Assembly (NCBI GenBank): GCA_040755535.1
Contig: JBFMAV010000076.1
Span: 1-19,925 of the forward strand
DNA: 19,925 nucleotides
Direction: 5' to 3'
Source: Aquabacter sp040755535
GTDB taxonomy: Bacteria > Pseudomonadota > Alphaproteobacteria > Rhizobiales > Xanthobacteraceae
The notes beneath the pieces were generated by a model. It did no database searches. It was not told the DNA's origin and worked only from the letters and a program-made list of their open reading frames with translations. Shown piece by piece: positions 8,306 to 16,061 of the stretch (within the stretch, counting starts at the first letter, position 1; every line of letters starts with the position of its first letter). Both the position numbers and the translations under genes were made by a program.

Positions 8306-9442
8306 ATGCCGCTTCTCCTGCGCTATCGCCGCCGCATGGGTGTTCTGGTGGTGGGCATCATTGCCCTGCTGCTGCTGGCCAATCTCGTGCCGGACCCGGC
8401 CGGGCGCTATATCTGGCGCGGCGGGCAGAAGATGCCGGGCGCGCCCTGGTACGAGCAGCTTCACGGCCGGCTCCAGCGTCTCGCCTTCTATGTGCAGGAC
8501 AATTTCGGCTTCCGTGCCAGCTTGCCTCTGGTGCGCCTCGCCATCCGCGATGCGCTGAACTCGCCGGAGAACGGCTTCATCTATGTGGGGCGCAACGGGC
8601 AATTGCTGTTCGCCGGACAGCATGCCGCCTCGCAATCGGCGGGCGCGCTCATGCGCAAGGATGCGGTGGAGCGGTTCGCGGCGCTGATGATGGCGCTCCA
8701 GCGCGAACTGGCGCCCTATGGGACCAAGCTCGTTGTGGCCCTTCCCCCCAACGCCCAGTCCGTGGACCTGGAGCAGCTGCCCGCCTGGCAGGATGCCTAT
8801 CCCGCCAAACCCACGGAATATTCCTATTTGCTGGAGGAATTGGGGGTGCGCGGCGTGACCGCCGTGGACTTACGCGACGTGTTGCGCGCCTCGTCCGACA
8901 CCCGGCGCTACCTGCCCAACGACACCCATTGGACAAACCGCTCGGCGGTGCTCGCCTTCAACGCCGTGATGCGGGCGGCGGGCCATCCGGATTGGCAGGT
9001 GAATGAAGCCGAGGTGGTCGGGCCGCTCGCGCCCTTCTTCCTCGGCGATCTTGCCCGGTCGCTGCGCCGCACGCCGCCCTTGGCGGACGAGAACCAGACG
9101 CTCAACCTGAAGCCGCCCGGACCCTCGACGGGATTTACCTTCGAGGGGCGCCACGAGGCCAAGCCCTTCAACGGCTTTACCTATCGCTATGCCGAGCAGG
9201 GGCCGCGCGTGCTCATCATCGGCGATTCCTACACGCTGAACATCTGGCCGCGCCTGTTCGCCTTCACCCCTGTCGCGGAGGTGGGCTGGATGCATATGAG
9301 CAAGACCACCTACGGCAGCTGCGACTTCAATTTCGCGGACGTGAAGCGGTTCAAGCCGGATCTCCTCATCGTCGCGCGCGGCGAGCGGCTTTTTCCCTGC
9401 CTGAACGGTGCGTGGCCCGATTATCTGACCTCGCCGGACTGA
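8306..9442 (+). CDS. AlgX/AlgJ-like SGNH acetyltransferase domain protein
   Basis: A 378-residue protein with one N-terminal membrane segment (about 11-28, MGVLVVGIIALLLLANLV) and the rest predicted periplasmic. The SGNH-type active site is visible: VLIIGDSYTLN with nucleophile Ser308, and LPNDTHWTNRSA with Asp206 and His208. These are the hallmarks of AlgX/AlgJ/WssI-type proteins, which accept acetyl from an MBOAT partner and transfer it to a polysaccharide. The start is three bases after the MBOAT stop, implying translational coupling. Length agrees with AlgJ-type proteins (about 380-400); it lacks the extra carbohydrate-binding module of AlgX. The gene ends four bases before the erpA stop codon on the other strand, leaving no room for a terminator between them. 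The substrate is not identifiable. Confidence 0.85.
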   Translation: MPLLLRYRRRMGVLVVGIIALLLLANLVPDPAGRYIWRGGQKMPGAPWYEQLHGRLQRLAFYVQDNFGFRASLPLVRLAIRDALNSPENGFIYVGRNGQLLFAGQHAASQSAGALMRKDAVERFAALMMALQRELAPYGTKLVVALPPNAQSVDLEQLPAWQDAYPAKPTEYSYLLEELGVRGVTAVDLRDVLRASSDTRRYLPNDTHWTNRSAVLAFNAVMRAAGHPDWQVNEAEVVGPLAPFFLGDLARSLRRTPPLADENQTLNLKPPGPSTGFTFEGRHEAKPFNGFTYRYAEQGPRVLIIGDSYTLNIWPRLFAFTPVAEVGWMHMSKTTYGSCDFNFADVKRFKPDLLIVARGERLFPCLNGAWPDYLTSPD

Positions 9443-9446
9443 ACCG

Positions 9447-9806
9447 TCACAGGGCGAAGCTGGTGCCGCAGCCGCAGGAGGCGGTGGCCTGGGGATTGTC
9501 CACGCGGAACGCGGCGCCGATCAAATCGTCCACGAAATCGAGCCGCGAGCCGGCCAGATAGTCGAGCGACACCTTGTCCACCACCACCACCGCGCCATCC
9601 TTCTCGATGACGAGGTCGTCGGCGTCGCGCTCGCGCGTCACGTCGAACTTGTATTGGAAGCCGGAGCAGCCGCCGCCTTCCACGCTGACGCGCAGCACGC
9701 TTTCCGGCGGCTCCCCGGCGAGAATTTCGCCGATCCGGCGGGCGGCACTGTCGGTGACGACAAAGGCGGGGGCAAGAGCGGCATCCACGGCGCGATTCCC
9801 GTACAT
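9447..9806 (-). CDS. erpA: Iron-sulfur cluster insertion protein ErpA (A-type carrier)
   Basis: A 119-residue A-type carrier that receives Fe-S clusters from the assembly scaffold and delivers them to apoproteins. The three ligand cysteines are present: Cys47 in VEGGGCSGFQYKF and Cys111/Cys113 in ASCGCGTSFAL at the C-terminus. The FVDDLIGAAFRVDNPQA segment is typical of the family. An upstream in-frame ATG at 9830 would add eight residues. I prefer 9806 because AAGGA lies about 11 bases before it, 9830 has no ribosome-binding site, and it leaves 71 rather than 47 bases for the divergent erpA and dgt promoters. Location next to dgt matches alphaproteobacterial order. The split between ErpA and IscA naming is by context. 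Confidence 0.92.
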   Translation of the reverse strand: MYGNRAVDAALAPAFVVTDSAARRIGEILAGEPPESVLRVSVEGGGCSGFQYKFDVTRERDADDLVIEKDGAVVVVDKVSLDYLAGSRLDFVDDLIGAAFRVDNPQATASCGCGTSFAL

Positions 9807-9877
9807 TGGGCGGTTGATCCTTCGGACCATTATTAGTTAAGTGCGCCCGCGTTGAAGTTAAAGAGGCGGGAGGCAGC

Positions 9878-11080
9878 ATGGCGGTTGCGGGAGGGCGGCC
9901 GCGCGTGCCGTGGGCGAGCGATCCCTTCCAGACGCGGGGGCGGCTATTTGCCGAACCGGACGATTCGCGCAATCCGTTCCGCCGCGACTGCGACCGCATC
10001 ATTCATTCGACCGCTTTCCGGCGCCTCAAGCACAAGACGCAGGTCTTCGTGTTTCACGAGGGAGATCATTTCCGCACCCGCCTCACCCATACGCTGGAAG
10101 TGGTACAGGTGGCGCGCTCCATCGCCCGCGCCCTGGGCCTGGACGAAGACCTCGCGGAGGCGCTGGCGCTCGCCCATGATCTTGGCCACCCGCCTTTTGC
10201 CCATGCCGGTGAGCGCGCGCTGGACGCCTGCCTCGCGGAGCACGGCGGCTTCGACCACAATGCGCAGTCCCTGCGCGTGGTGACGCGCCTCGAGCGCCGC
10301 TATGCGGATTTCGACGGGCTGAATCTCACATGGGAGGCCCTGGAGGGGATCGCGAAGCATAACGGCCCGCTCGCTGATCCGGCCGGGCGGGGAATCGGAC
10401 GCTACGAGAGCGGGCTGCCGCACGCCATCGCCGTCCATTCCGCCGCCCAGGACCTGGAACTGCACCAGCATGCCGGGCCTGAGGCGCAGGTCGCGTCCAT
10501 CTCCGACGACATCGCCTATGACGTGCACGACCTCGATGACGGGCTGCGCGCGGGGTTTTTCACCCTTGAGGACATTGCCGACCTCCCCCTGGTGGGAGAG
10601 GCGGTGGCCGAGGTGCGCGCGCGTTACCCCGAACTGCCGCGCGAACGCATCGGCATGGAAGTGATGCGGCGGGTCATCACCCGCTTCATCGAGGACGTGG
10701 TGCGCGAGAGCGATGCCGCCGCCCTGGCGGCGGGCGTTGGCTCCGCCGCCGAGGTGCGCGCGCTTGGCCGCCCCATCATCGGCTTTTCCGCCCCCATGCA
10801 GGCCGCGGAAGGCGCCATCAAGGCCTTCCTGTTCGCCCGCATGTACCGTCATCCCCGCGTGGAGCGGGTGATGGCCGACGCGGTCCAGGTGGTGCGGGAT
10901 CTGTACGGCCATTTTCTCGCCAGCCCGGGCGCCATGCCCGAGCGGTGGCGCGAAGGTCTGGCCGTAGGGGAGCAGGATCGCCTGGCGCGCCGCGTGGCGG
11001 ATTATATCGCCGGCATGACCGACCGTTATGCCCTCGACCAGCATGCCCGCTTCTTTGACTTGACGCCGGATTTGCGTTAG
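9878..11080 (+). CDS. dgt: Deoxyguanosinetriphosphate triphosphohydrolase-like protein (HD domain)
   Basis: A 400-residue HD-superfamily dNTPase that splits dNTPs to nucleoside and tripolyphosphate, keeping nucleotide pools in balance. Metal-binding residues are visible: His71 in RTRLTHTLEVVQ, His100-Asp101 in ALAHDLGHPPFAHAGE, and the later Asp in SISDDIAYDVHDLDDG. The N-terminal RDCDRIIHSTAFRRLKHKTQVF segment is characteristic. The length and the AHDLGHPPFAH motif fit the bacterial type 2 dGTPase-like group rather than the 505-residue E. coli Dgt. ATG at 9878 follows a strong GCGGGAGG ribosome-binding site. argS begins 54 bases downstream on the same strand, suggesting co-transcription. Confidence 0.94.
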   Translation: MAVAGGRPRVPWASDPFQTRGRLFAEPDDSRNPFRRDCDRIIHSTAFRRLKHKTQVFVFHEGDHFRTRLTHTLEVVQVARSIARALGLDEDLAEALALAHDLGHPPFAHAGERALDACLAEHGGFDHNAQSLRVVTRLERRYADFDGLNLTWEALEGIAKHNGPLADPAGRGIGRYESGLPHAIAVHSAAQDLELHQHAGPEAQVASISDDIAYDVHDLDDGLRAGFFTLEDIADLPLVGEAVAEVRARYPELPRERIGMEVMRRVITRFIEDVVRESDAAALAAGVGSAAEVRALGRPIIGFSAPMQAAEGAIKAFLFARMYRHPRVERVMADAVQVVRDLYGHFLASPGAMPERWREGLAVGEQDRLARRVADYIAGMTDRYALDQHARFFDLTPDLR

Positions 11081-11134
11081 GCGCCGCGCTTCGCGGACGT
11101 CTCCGCCCGTCGCCAGCACATTGGATGCCTTCCC

Positions 11135-12892
11135 ATGAACGTCTACGCGATCTTCGCCGATCACGTGCGCGCCGCCGTCACCGCACTTGCCGAGGAGGGT
11201 CTCGTCCCTGAGGGACTGGCGCTCGCCCGCGTGGTGGTGGAGCCGCCGCGTGATGCCGCGAATGGGGATCTGGCCACCAACGCCGCCATGGTGCTCGCCA
11301 AGGAGGCCGGCATGAAGCCGCGCGACCTCGCCGGGCTGATCGCCGCGCGCCTGGAAGGGCTGCCGCATGTGACCAAGGTGGAGGTGGCTGGCCCGGGCTT
11401 CATCAATCTTTCGCTCGATCCCGCCTTCTGGACGACCATCCTCGTGCCGGTGCTCACCCAGGGCACCGCGTTCGGCGCCTCGGCGCTGGGCGGGGGTGAG
11501 GCGGTGAATGTGGAATATGTCTCCGCCAATCCCACCGGCCCCATGCATGTGGGCCATTGCCGGGGCGCGGTGTTCGGCGATGCCATGGCGAACCTTCTTG
11601 CCTTCGCCGGCTATGACGTGACGCGCGAATATTACATCAACGATGCCGGCGCCCAGGTGGACGTGCTCGCCCGCTCCGCTTTCCTGCGCTACCGCGAGGC
11701 GCTGGGCGAGGAAATCGGCGCCATCCCGGAAGGGCTGTATCCGGGCGATTATCTCGTGCCGGTGGGCGAGGCGCTCGCCAAGGAGCATGGACCGGCGCTG
11801 ACCGGCCTGACGGAAGCCCAATGGCTCCCCCTCGTGAAGGAAGCGGCCATCTCCGCCATGATGGCGATGATCCGCACCGACCTTGCCGCGCTCGGCATCT
11901 CCTTCGATGTGTTTTTCTCCGAGCGTTCATTGTCGCAGGGCACGGATCGCGTGGCCACCACCATCGAGGGGCTGAAGCGCAGCGGGGAGGTCTATCAGGG
12001 CCGCCTCGCCCCGCCTAAGGGCGCGCCCATCGAGGATTGGGAGGACCGCGAGCAGACCCTGTTCCGCTCCACCGATTTCGGCGACGACGTGGACCGTCCG
12101 CTCATCAAGTCGGACGGCAGCTACACTTATTTCGCCAGCGACATCGCCTATCACAAGGACAAGTTCGATCGCGGTTTCCGCCGCATGATCGACGTGTGGG
12201 GCGCGGACCATGGCGGCTATGTGAAGCGCATGCAGGCCGCCGTGAAAGCGGTGAGCGGCGGCGAAGCCACCCTCGATATCGAATTGTGCCAATTGGTGCG
12301 CCTGACCCGCAATGGCGAGCCGGTGCGCATGTCGAAGCGCGCGGGATCTTTCGTGACCCTGCGCGACGTGGTGGACGAAGTGGGCCGCGACGCGGTGCGC
12401 TTCATGATGCTGTTCCGCAAGAATGACGCGCCGCTCGACTTTGATCTTGCAAAGGTGATCGAGCAATCGCGCGAGAATCCGGTCTTCTACGTCCAGTATG
12501 CTCACGCCCGGGCCCATTCGATCCTGCGCAATGCGCGCGAGGCCTTCAAGGATCTCCCGCAGGCGCCGGAAGCCTTTGCGGACAGTGACTTTGCGCGTCT
12601 CGACGATGCCGGGGAGCTGGCCCTTCTCATGCGGCTCGCCGGCTGGCCGCGCCTCGTGGAGCAGGCCGCGAGCGCCCGCGAACCCCACCGCGTGGCGTTT
12701 TTCTTGTACGAATTGGCAAGCGAGTTCCACGCCCAGTGGAACAAAGGGAAAGACTTGCCACATTTACGCTTCATTATGGAGAATGATCTAGGTTTGACCA
12801 TGCCGCGGCTGGGCTTGGTCCATGGTGTGGCGACGGTGCTCGCTTCGGGCCTCAAGGTGCTGGGGGTTGAGGCGGTCCAGGAAATGAAGTGA
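11135..12892 (+). CDS. argS: Arginine--tRNA ligase (ArgS)
   Basis: A 585-residue class I synthetase that attaches arginine to tRNA-Arg in the cytoplasm and needs the tRNA for amino acid activation. The N-terminal additional domain (about 1-120, with GDLATNAAMVLAK and VEVAGPGFINLSL) is followed by the signature ANPTGPMHVGHCRGA, with HVGH at 138-141. The degenerate KMSKS loop reads VRMSKRAG (Met399-Ser400-Lys401-Arg402), usual for ArgS. The C-terminal DALR-type anticodon-binding domain (about 460-585) begins near FYVQYAHARAHSIL. Length agrees with the family. The ATG at 11135 lacks a strong Shine-Dalgarno, so the gene may rely on read-through from dgt. Intact, with no anomalies. Confidence 0.98.
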   Translation: MNVYAIFADHVRAAVTALAEEGLVPEGLALARVVVEPPRDAANGDLATNAAMVLAKEAGMKPRDLAGLIAARLEGLPHVTKVEVAGPGFINLSLDPAFWTTILVPVLTQGTAFGASALGGGEAVNVEYVSANPTGPMHVGHCRGAVFGDAMANLLAFAGYDVTREYYINDAGAQVDVLARSAFLRYREALGEEIGAIPEGLYPGDYLVPVGEALAKEHGPALTGLTEAQWLPLVKEAAISAMMAMIRTDLAALGISFDVFFSERSLSQGTDRVATTIEGLKRSGEVYQGRLAPPKGAPIEDWEDREQTLFRSTDFGDDVDRPLIKSDGSYTYFASDIAYHKDKFDRGFRRMIDVWGADHGGYVKRMQAAVKAVSGGEATLDIELCQLVRLTRNGEPVRMSKRAGSFVTLRDVVDEVGRDAVRFMMLFRKNDAPLDFDLAKVIEQSRENPVFYVQYAHARAHSILRNAREAFKDLPQAPEAFADSDFARLDDAGELALLMRLAGWPRLVEQAASAREPHRVAFFLYELASEFHAQWNKGKDLPHLRFIMENDLGLTMPRLGLVHGVATVLASGLKVLGVEAVQEMK

Positions 12893-12969
12893 CCCCGCGC
12901 GCCGGCATCCATTCCGCATGCCTTCGGCGGAGCAGGGTCAAGACCCCGTTCGCAGACGGTTGAGGCAAT

Positions 12970-14697
12970 ATGGGTGACGACAGCAGCTTCCGCTACCGGC
13001 GCGATGACGGCTACGCAGCGCAGCCGACCGGATCGAGGTCCCCGCAGGCGCAGCCGGACACCCAGTCCGCCGAGGATGCGCTGGCCGAACTGGCGCGCCT
13101 GATCGGTGAAGACGATCCCTTCGCCGATTTCGCGGATATCGCGGAAGATCCGGCGCCCGCGCCGGTGCCCCCGCGTGCCGCCCGCGAGGCGCCCGGCCGC
13201 CCGCAATTCTCATCCCTTCCCGTGGAGCGCCGGTTCGATGACTGGCAACCGGGCCGCCGCTCGTCCCGCGAAGAGGGCGAGCCCGTGCCGGCCCCGCGCG
13301 AACCCACTGTGTCCCGACAGGCGCCTGCCGCGCCGCCCGCTTTCCCGGGGCGGACGCCGTCTGCCCCCGTGGCGCGCCCGCCCTTGCCTCCGGCGCCGTC
13401 GGTCGCGGGCCGAGATGCCGCTTTCCCGCCCCGCGAGAGCACGGCGGTCGGTGGGCTGAGAGGGCGTGCGCCCGAGCCGCGCGGCTGGGCGGGCTCCGAG
13501 GCCACCCAGTGGGGCGCGGCGGAAGCCGCCGGCACGGCGGAGCAGCGTTCCACCGTGCGCCAGGGCTATGGATCTCTGGCCCGCCGATCCGATGGAACGA
13601 CCGAAACCGCGCGTGCGCCCGCCGCCCGCCAGGACTATGACGACGAGGACGATACGGTTCCCTCCGACGGGCGCGCGGACGATGGGGCCTATGCCTATTC
13701 GGACTCCGAGCAGACGCGCTACGCCGATTACGACGACACCTATGATCCCGCCTTCGACGATGAAGGCTACATGCCGCCCCACAGCGAAGAGGTCTATGAG
13801 ACCGAGCCGCGCCGCAACAAGGGGCGGATCGCGCTGATCGCCGTCGGTGCGCTCGTGGGTCTGGGGGTTGTCGCCACGGCCGGCGTCATGATGTTCGGGG
13901 GCGGCGGCTCGTCGTCGTCCTCTTCCACCGCCGAAACCGCTCCCGTCATCAAGGCCGACACGACACCGAGCAAGGTGGCGGGACCGACCCCGGCCAACGG
14001 CCAGAATGGCGACGGCCAGAAGCTGATCTATGATCGCGTCGGCGGTCAGCCCGGTCAGGAGCGGGTGGTTCCTCGCGAAGAGCAGCCCATGGACGTGAGC
14101 GCGGCCGCTGCCGCCGCCGCTGCTGCGGGCGCCCAGCAGCCGACCTCCCCGACGGATCCCAAGCGCGTGCGGACCGTGGCCGTGCGCTCGGACGGCAGCA
14201 TTGCGCCCAATTCCGCGCCGCCGACCGCGCCAGCCGCCCCCACGGGCGTTGCGCCGACCGCTTATGCGCCGACGCAGAACCCGGTCCCCACCGGCGCGCC
14301 TGCGCCCAAGACTGTGGCAGTGGTCCCCACCACGGGCCAGGGCGTGCCCATGGCCGCGCCCGCCACCGCCCCGGCAACAGCGCCGGCGCCGGTCCCGACC
14401 CAACAGGCCGCCGCGCCCGTCGCCCCGCCGCCGGCGGCATCCGCCAGCGGAAACTATGTGGTGCAAGTCTCCTCTCAGAAGTCCGAGGCGGATGCCCTTG
14501 GATCGTTCAAGGTGCTCCAGACCCGCTATCCGCAATTGCTCGGCAGCTACAAGGCGTCGGTGCAGCGGGCGGACCTGGGGGACAAGGGCATATTCTATCG
14601 CGCGCTCGTGGGTCCCTTCGGCACAAGGGACGAGGCGACAAACCTGTGCAACGCCCTCCAGGCGCAGGGCGGCACCTGCTTCGTTACGCGCAAGTGA
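12970..14697 (+). CDS. SPOR domain-containing membrane protein
   Basis: A 575-residue bitopic protein. Residues 1-285 are predicted cytoplasmic: low complexity, rich in Pro, Arg, Ala, Asp and Glu, with an acidic Tyr/Asp-rich patch near 215-275. One membrane segment spans about 286-307 (RIALIAVGALVGLGVVATAG). A long Pro/Ala/Thr-rich periplasmic linker follows, including an alanine run near 378-386. The C-terminal SPOR domain (494-572) opens with GNYVVQVSSQKSEADALGSF and holds FYRALVGPFGTRDEATNLC. SPOR domains bind denuded peptidoglycan glycan strands at the division septum, so a septal role is likely. ATG at 12970 has GAGG just upstream. Position directly after argS matches the conserved alphaproteobacterial argS-SPOR order. 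The rapidly evolving N-terminal half carries no recognisable domain. Confidence 0.9.
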   Translation: MGDDSSFRYRRDDGYAAQPTGSRSPQAQPDTQSAEDALAELARLIGEDDPFADFADIAEDPAPAPVPPRAAREAPGRPQFSSLPVERRFDDWQPGRRSSREEGEPVPAPREPTVSRQAPAAPPAFPGRTPSAPVARPPLPPAPSVAGRDAAFPPRESTAVGGLRGRAPEPRGWAGSEATQWGAAEAAGTAEQRSTVRQGYGSLARRSDGTTETARAPAARQDYDDEDDTVPSDGRADDGAYAYSDSEQTRYADYDDTYDPAFDDEGYMPPHSEEVYETEPRRNKGRIALIAVGALVGLGVVATAGVMMFGGGGSSSSSSTAETAPVIKADTTPSKVAGPTPANGQNGDGQKLIYDRVGGQPGQERVVPREEQPMDVSAAAAAAAAAGAQQPTSPTDPKRVRTVAVRSDGSIAPNSAPPTAPAAPTGVAPTAYAPTQNPVPTGAPAPKTVAVVPTTGQGVPMAAPATAPATAPAPVPTQQAAAPVAPPPAASASGNYVVQVSSQKSEADALGSFKVLQTRYPQLLGSYKASVQRADLGDKGIFYRALVGPFGTRDEATNLCNALQAQGGTCFVTRK

Positions 14698-14716
14698 GCG
14701 CGCGCTGCATTTGAAC

Positions 14717-14744
14717 AAAGGCCGGGCGTGCGCCCGGCCTTTTT
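14717..14744 (+). terminator. Rho-independent terminator after the SPOR gene
   Basis: A 12-bp GC-rich stem (AAAGGCCGGGCG at 14717-14728 with its complement at 14731-14742) closes on a tiny loop and runs into TTTTT at 14740-14744. It lies 20 bases after the SPOR stop. The A-rich left flank also gives a T-rich tail on the opposite strand, so it could serve the convergent DUF815 gene too. Confidence 0.9.
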
Positions 14745-14763
14745 CGTGAGACGACTGTTGTAA

Positions 14764-15654
14764 TCAGGCCCCCGGCGCCTTGAGGGCGACACCCAGGCGC
14801 CCGGCCAGATCCTGGACATATTGCCAGGCCGTGCGTCCGGAGCGTGCGCCGCGCGTCGTGGCCCATTCCAGCGCCTGCGGACGCCAGGTCTGCGGCGTGA
14901 CCGGCAGGCCATGATGGGTGACATAGGCTTCGACCATCGCCAGATATTCGTCCTGGCTGCATTTGTGGAAGCCGAGCCAGAGCCCGAAGCGGTCCGACAG
15001 CGACACCTTCTCCTCCACCGCCTCGCCCGGATTGATGGCAGTGGATCGCTCATTCTCCATCATATCGCGGGGCAGGAGGTGCCGGCGGTTGGAGGTGGCG
15101 TAGAAGATGACATTGTCCGGTCGTCCCTCGATGCCGCCTTCCAGAACCGCCTTCAGCGACTTGTACGAGGTATCGTCCGCGTCGAAGGACAGGTCGTCGC
15201 AGAATACGATGAAGCGATGGCGCGAGGGGCGCATCTGCGCCATCAGGGCGGGCAATGTCTCGATGTCCTCGCGGTGGATCTCCACCAGCTTTAGACGGCT
15301 GTCTTGTGCGCCGAGCCCAGCATTCACATGGGCATGGGCGGCCTTGACCAGCGAACTCTTGCCCATGCCGCGCGCCCCCCAGAGCAGGGCATTGTTCGCC
15401 GGCAGGCCCCGCGCGAAGCGGGCGGTGTTTTCCACCAATTGATCGCGCACCCGGTCGATGCCGTGCAGCAGCTCCATGTCCACCCGGTTGACGCGTGGCA
15501 CCGGTTCGCAGCGCGCGGGATCGGTGTGCCAGACGAAGGCATCCGCGCTGTCGAAGTCCGCCGAGGAGGCGCGCGCCGGCGCAAGCCGGTCGAGGGCGTC
15601 CGCGATGCGGGCCAGAAGGGCGAGCGTGGCATCCTGTGGAGCGTCTGGCGTCAT
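14764..15654 (-). CDS. DUF815-family AAA-type ATP-binding protein
   Basis: A 296-residue predicted cytoplasmic P-loop ATPase of the DUF815 family. Walker A is GARGMGKSS (93-101) and Walker B is FIVFCDDLSFD (148-158). Sensor-like YATSNRRHLLPR follows at about 185-196, and an arginine-rich SLSDRFGLWLGF motif lies further on. The C-terminal helical part is of the AAA lid type. The biological role of the family is poorly defined; I do not assign one. ATG at 15654 has a strong GGGAGG ribosome-binding site five bases upstream. It converges on the SPOR gene across the shared terminator. A dyad-symmetric element at 15705-15753 lies 50 bases upstream of the start and could control it. Confidence 0.9.
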   Translation of the reverse strand: MTPDAPQDATLALLARIADALDRLAPARASSADFDSADAFVWHTDPARCEPVPRVNRVDMELLHGIDRVRDQLVENTARFARGLPANNALLWGARGMGKSSLVKAAHAHVNAGLGAQDSRLKLVEIHREDIETLPALMAQMRPSRHRFIVFCDDLSFDADDTSYKSLKAVLEGGIEGRPDNVIFYATSNRRHLLPRDMMENERSTAINPGEAVEEKVSLSDRFGLWLGFHKCSQDEYLAMVEAYVTHHGLPVTPQTWRPQALEWATTRGARSGRTAWQYVQDLAGRLGVALKAPGA

Positions 15655-15704
15655 GGGTCCTCCCGTACGATCACGGATTTTTGTGAAGGTGGCCGCAGTT
15701 CCCT

Positions 15705-15753
15705 GATCGGTGAACCCGTCTCTAAATGAGGGTTAGAGAAGGCTTTACCGATC
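15705..15753. promoter_or_regulatory. 49-bp nested dyad symmetry upstream of the DUF815 gene
   Basis: GATCGGT (15705-15711) pairs exactly with ACCGATC (15747-15753), and inside it TCTCTAA (15719-15725) pairs exactly with TTAGAGA (15733-15739). Both pairs share one centre at 15729, with seven bases in each interval. As plus-strand RNA the two stems join, through further A-U, C-G and one G-U pair, into a long hairpin with two mismatches (C15715 with C15743, G15718 with A15740) and a 7-base loop. No T-run follows on either strand, so a terminator is unlikely; an operator, leader structure or intergenic repeat is possible. Confidence 0.55.
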
Positions 15754-15773
15754 TGATGGCGATGCAATCAGAT
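15751..15773. repeat. 7-bp inverted repeat overlapping the dyad arm
   Basis: ATCTGAT (15751-15757) and ATCAGAT (15767-15773) are exact reverse complements with a 9-base spacer. The first arm shares three bases with the outer arm of the neighbouring 49-bp dyad, so in RNA the two hairpins would compete. Function unknown. Confidence 0.4.
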
Positions 15774-16061
15774 GGGAACGTGCTGTAGCGAGGCGGGCGA
15801 CGCCCAACAAGGGCAAGCCGCGCGAGGCGTCGTCGCGAGGCATTCGCCGCGTGCATGGATCTGTGGCCCCCGTGCCGCAGGGCGCCACGAAACGCCCCGT
15901 CGCCGTCCGTCGATATTGCACTGCGGCAGGCATCGGTTAACGTTTGGCCGATACTTCTGTCGCTGCTGTTCCGGGTGGGCTGGGCCGGACGGCATCCGAG
16001 ACGAATCCGTCGCGGTTCGGACCTCTGTTCCGGCGCCGCACGGGCTTCATGAGGAGCGCGC

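Larger units (their letters stand above)
15655..16061. other. Divergent intergenic region between the DUF815 and secreted-protein genes
   Basis: There are 407 bases with no supported gene. Frames across it are short, arginine-rich and overlap one another on both strands. The left third holds two inverted-repeat structures described separately. The right part holds GGTTAACG near 15935-15942, a half-site resembling the alphaproteobacterial CtrA motif but lacking the second TTAA, so it is not called. No tRNA-like cloverleaf or CRISPR spacing is visible. Confidence 0.5.

Noticed and set aside
9944..11821. A 625-residue minus-strand frame over dgt and argS
   Set aside because: It covers parts of two well-identified genes and their gap; composition is His/Gly/Arg-rich with no motif.
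15935..15942. GGTTAACG as a CtrA-binding site
   Set aside because: Only one half of the TTAA-N7-TTAA motif is present.
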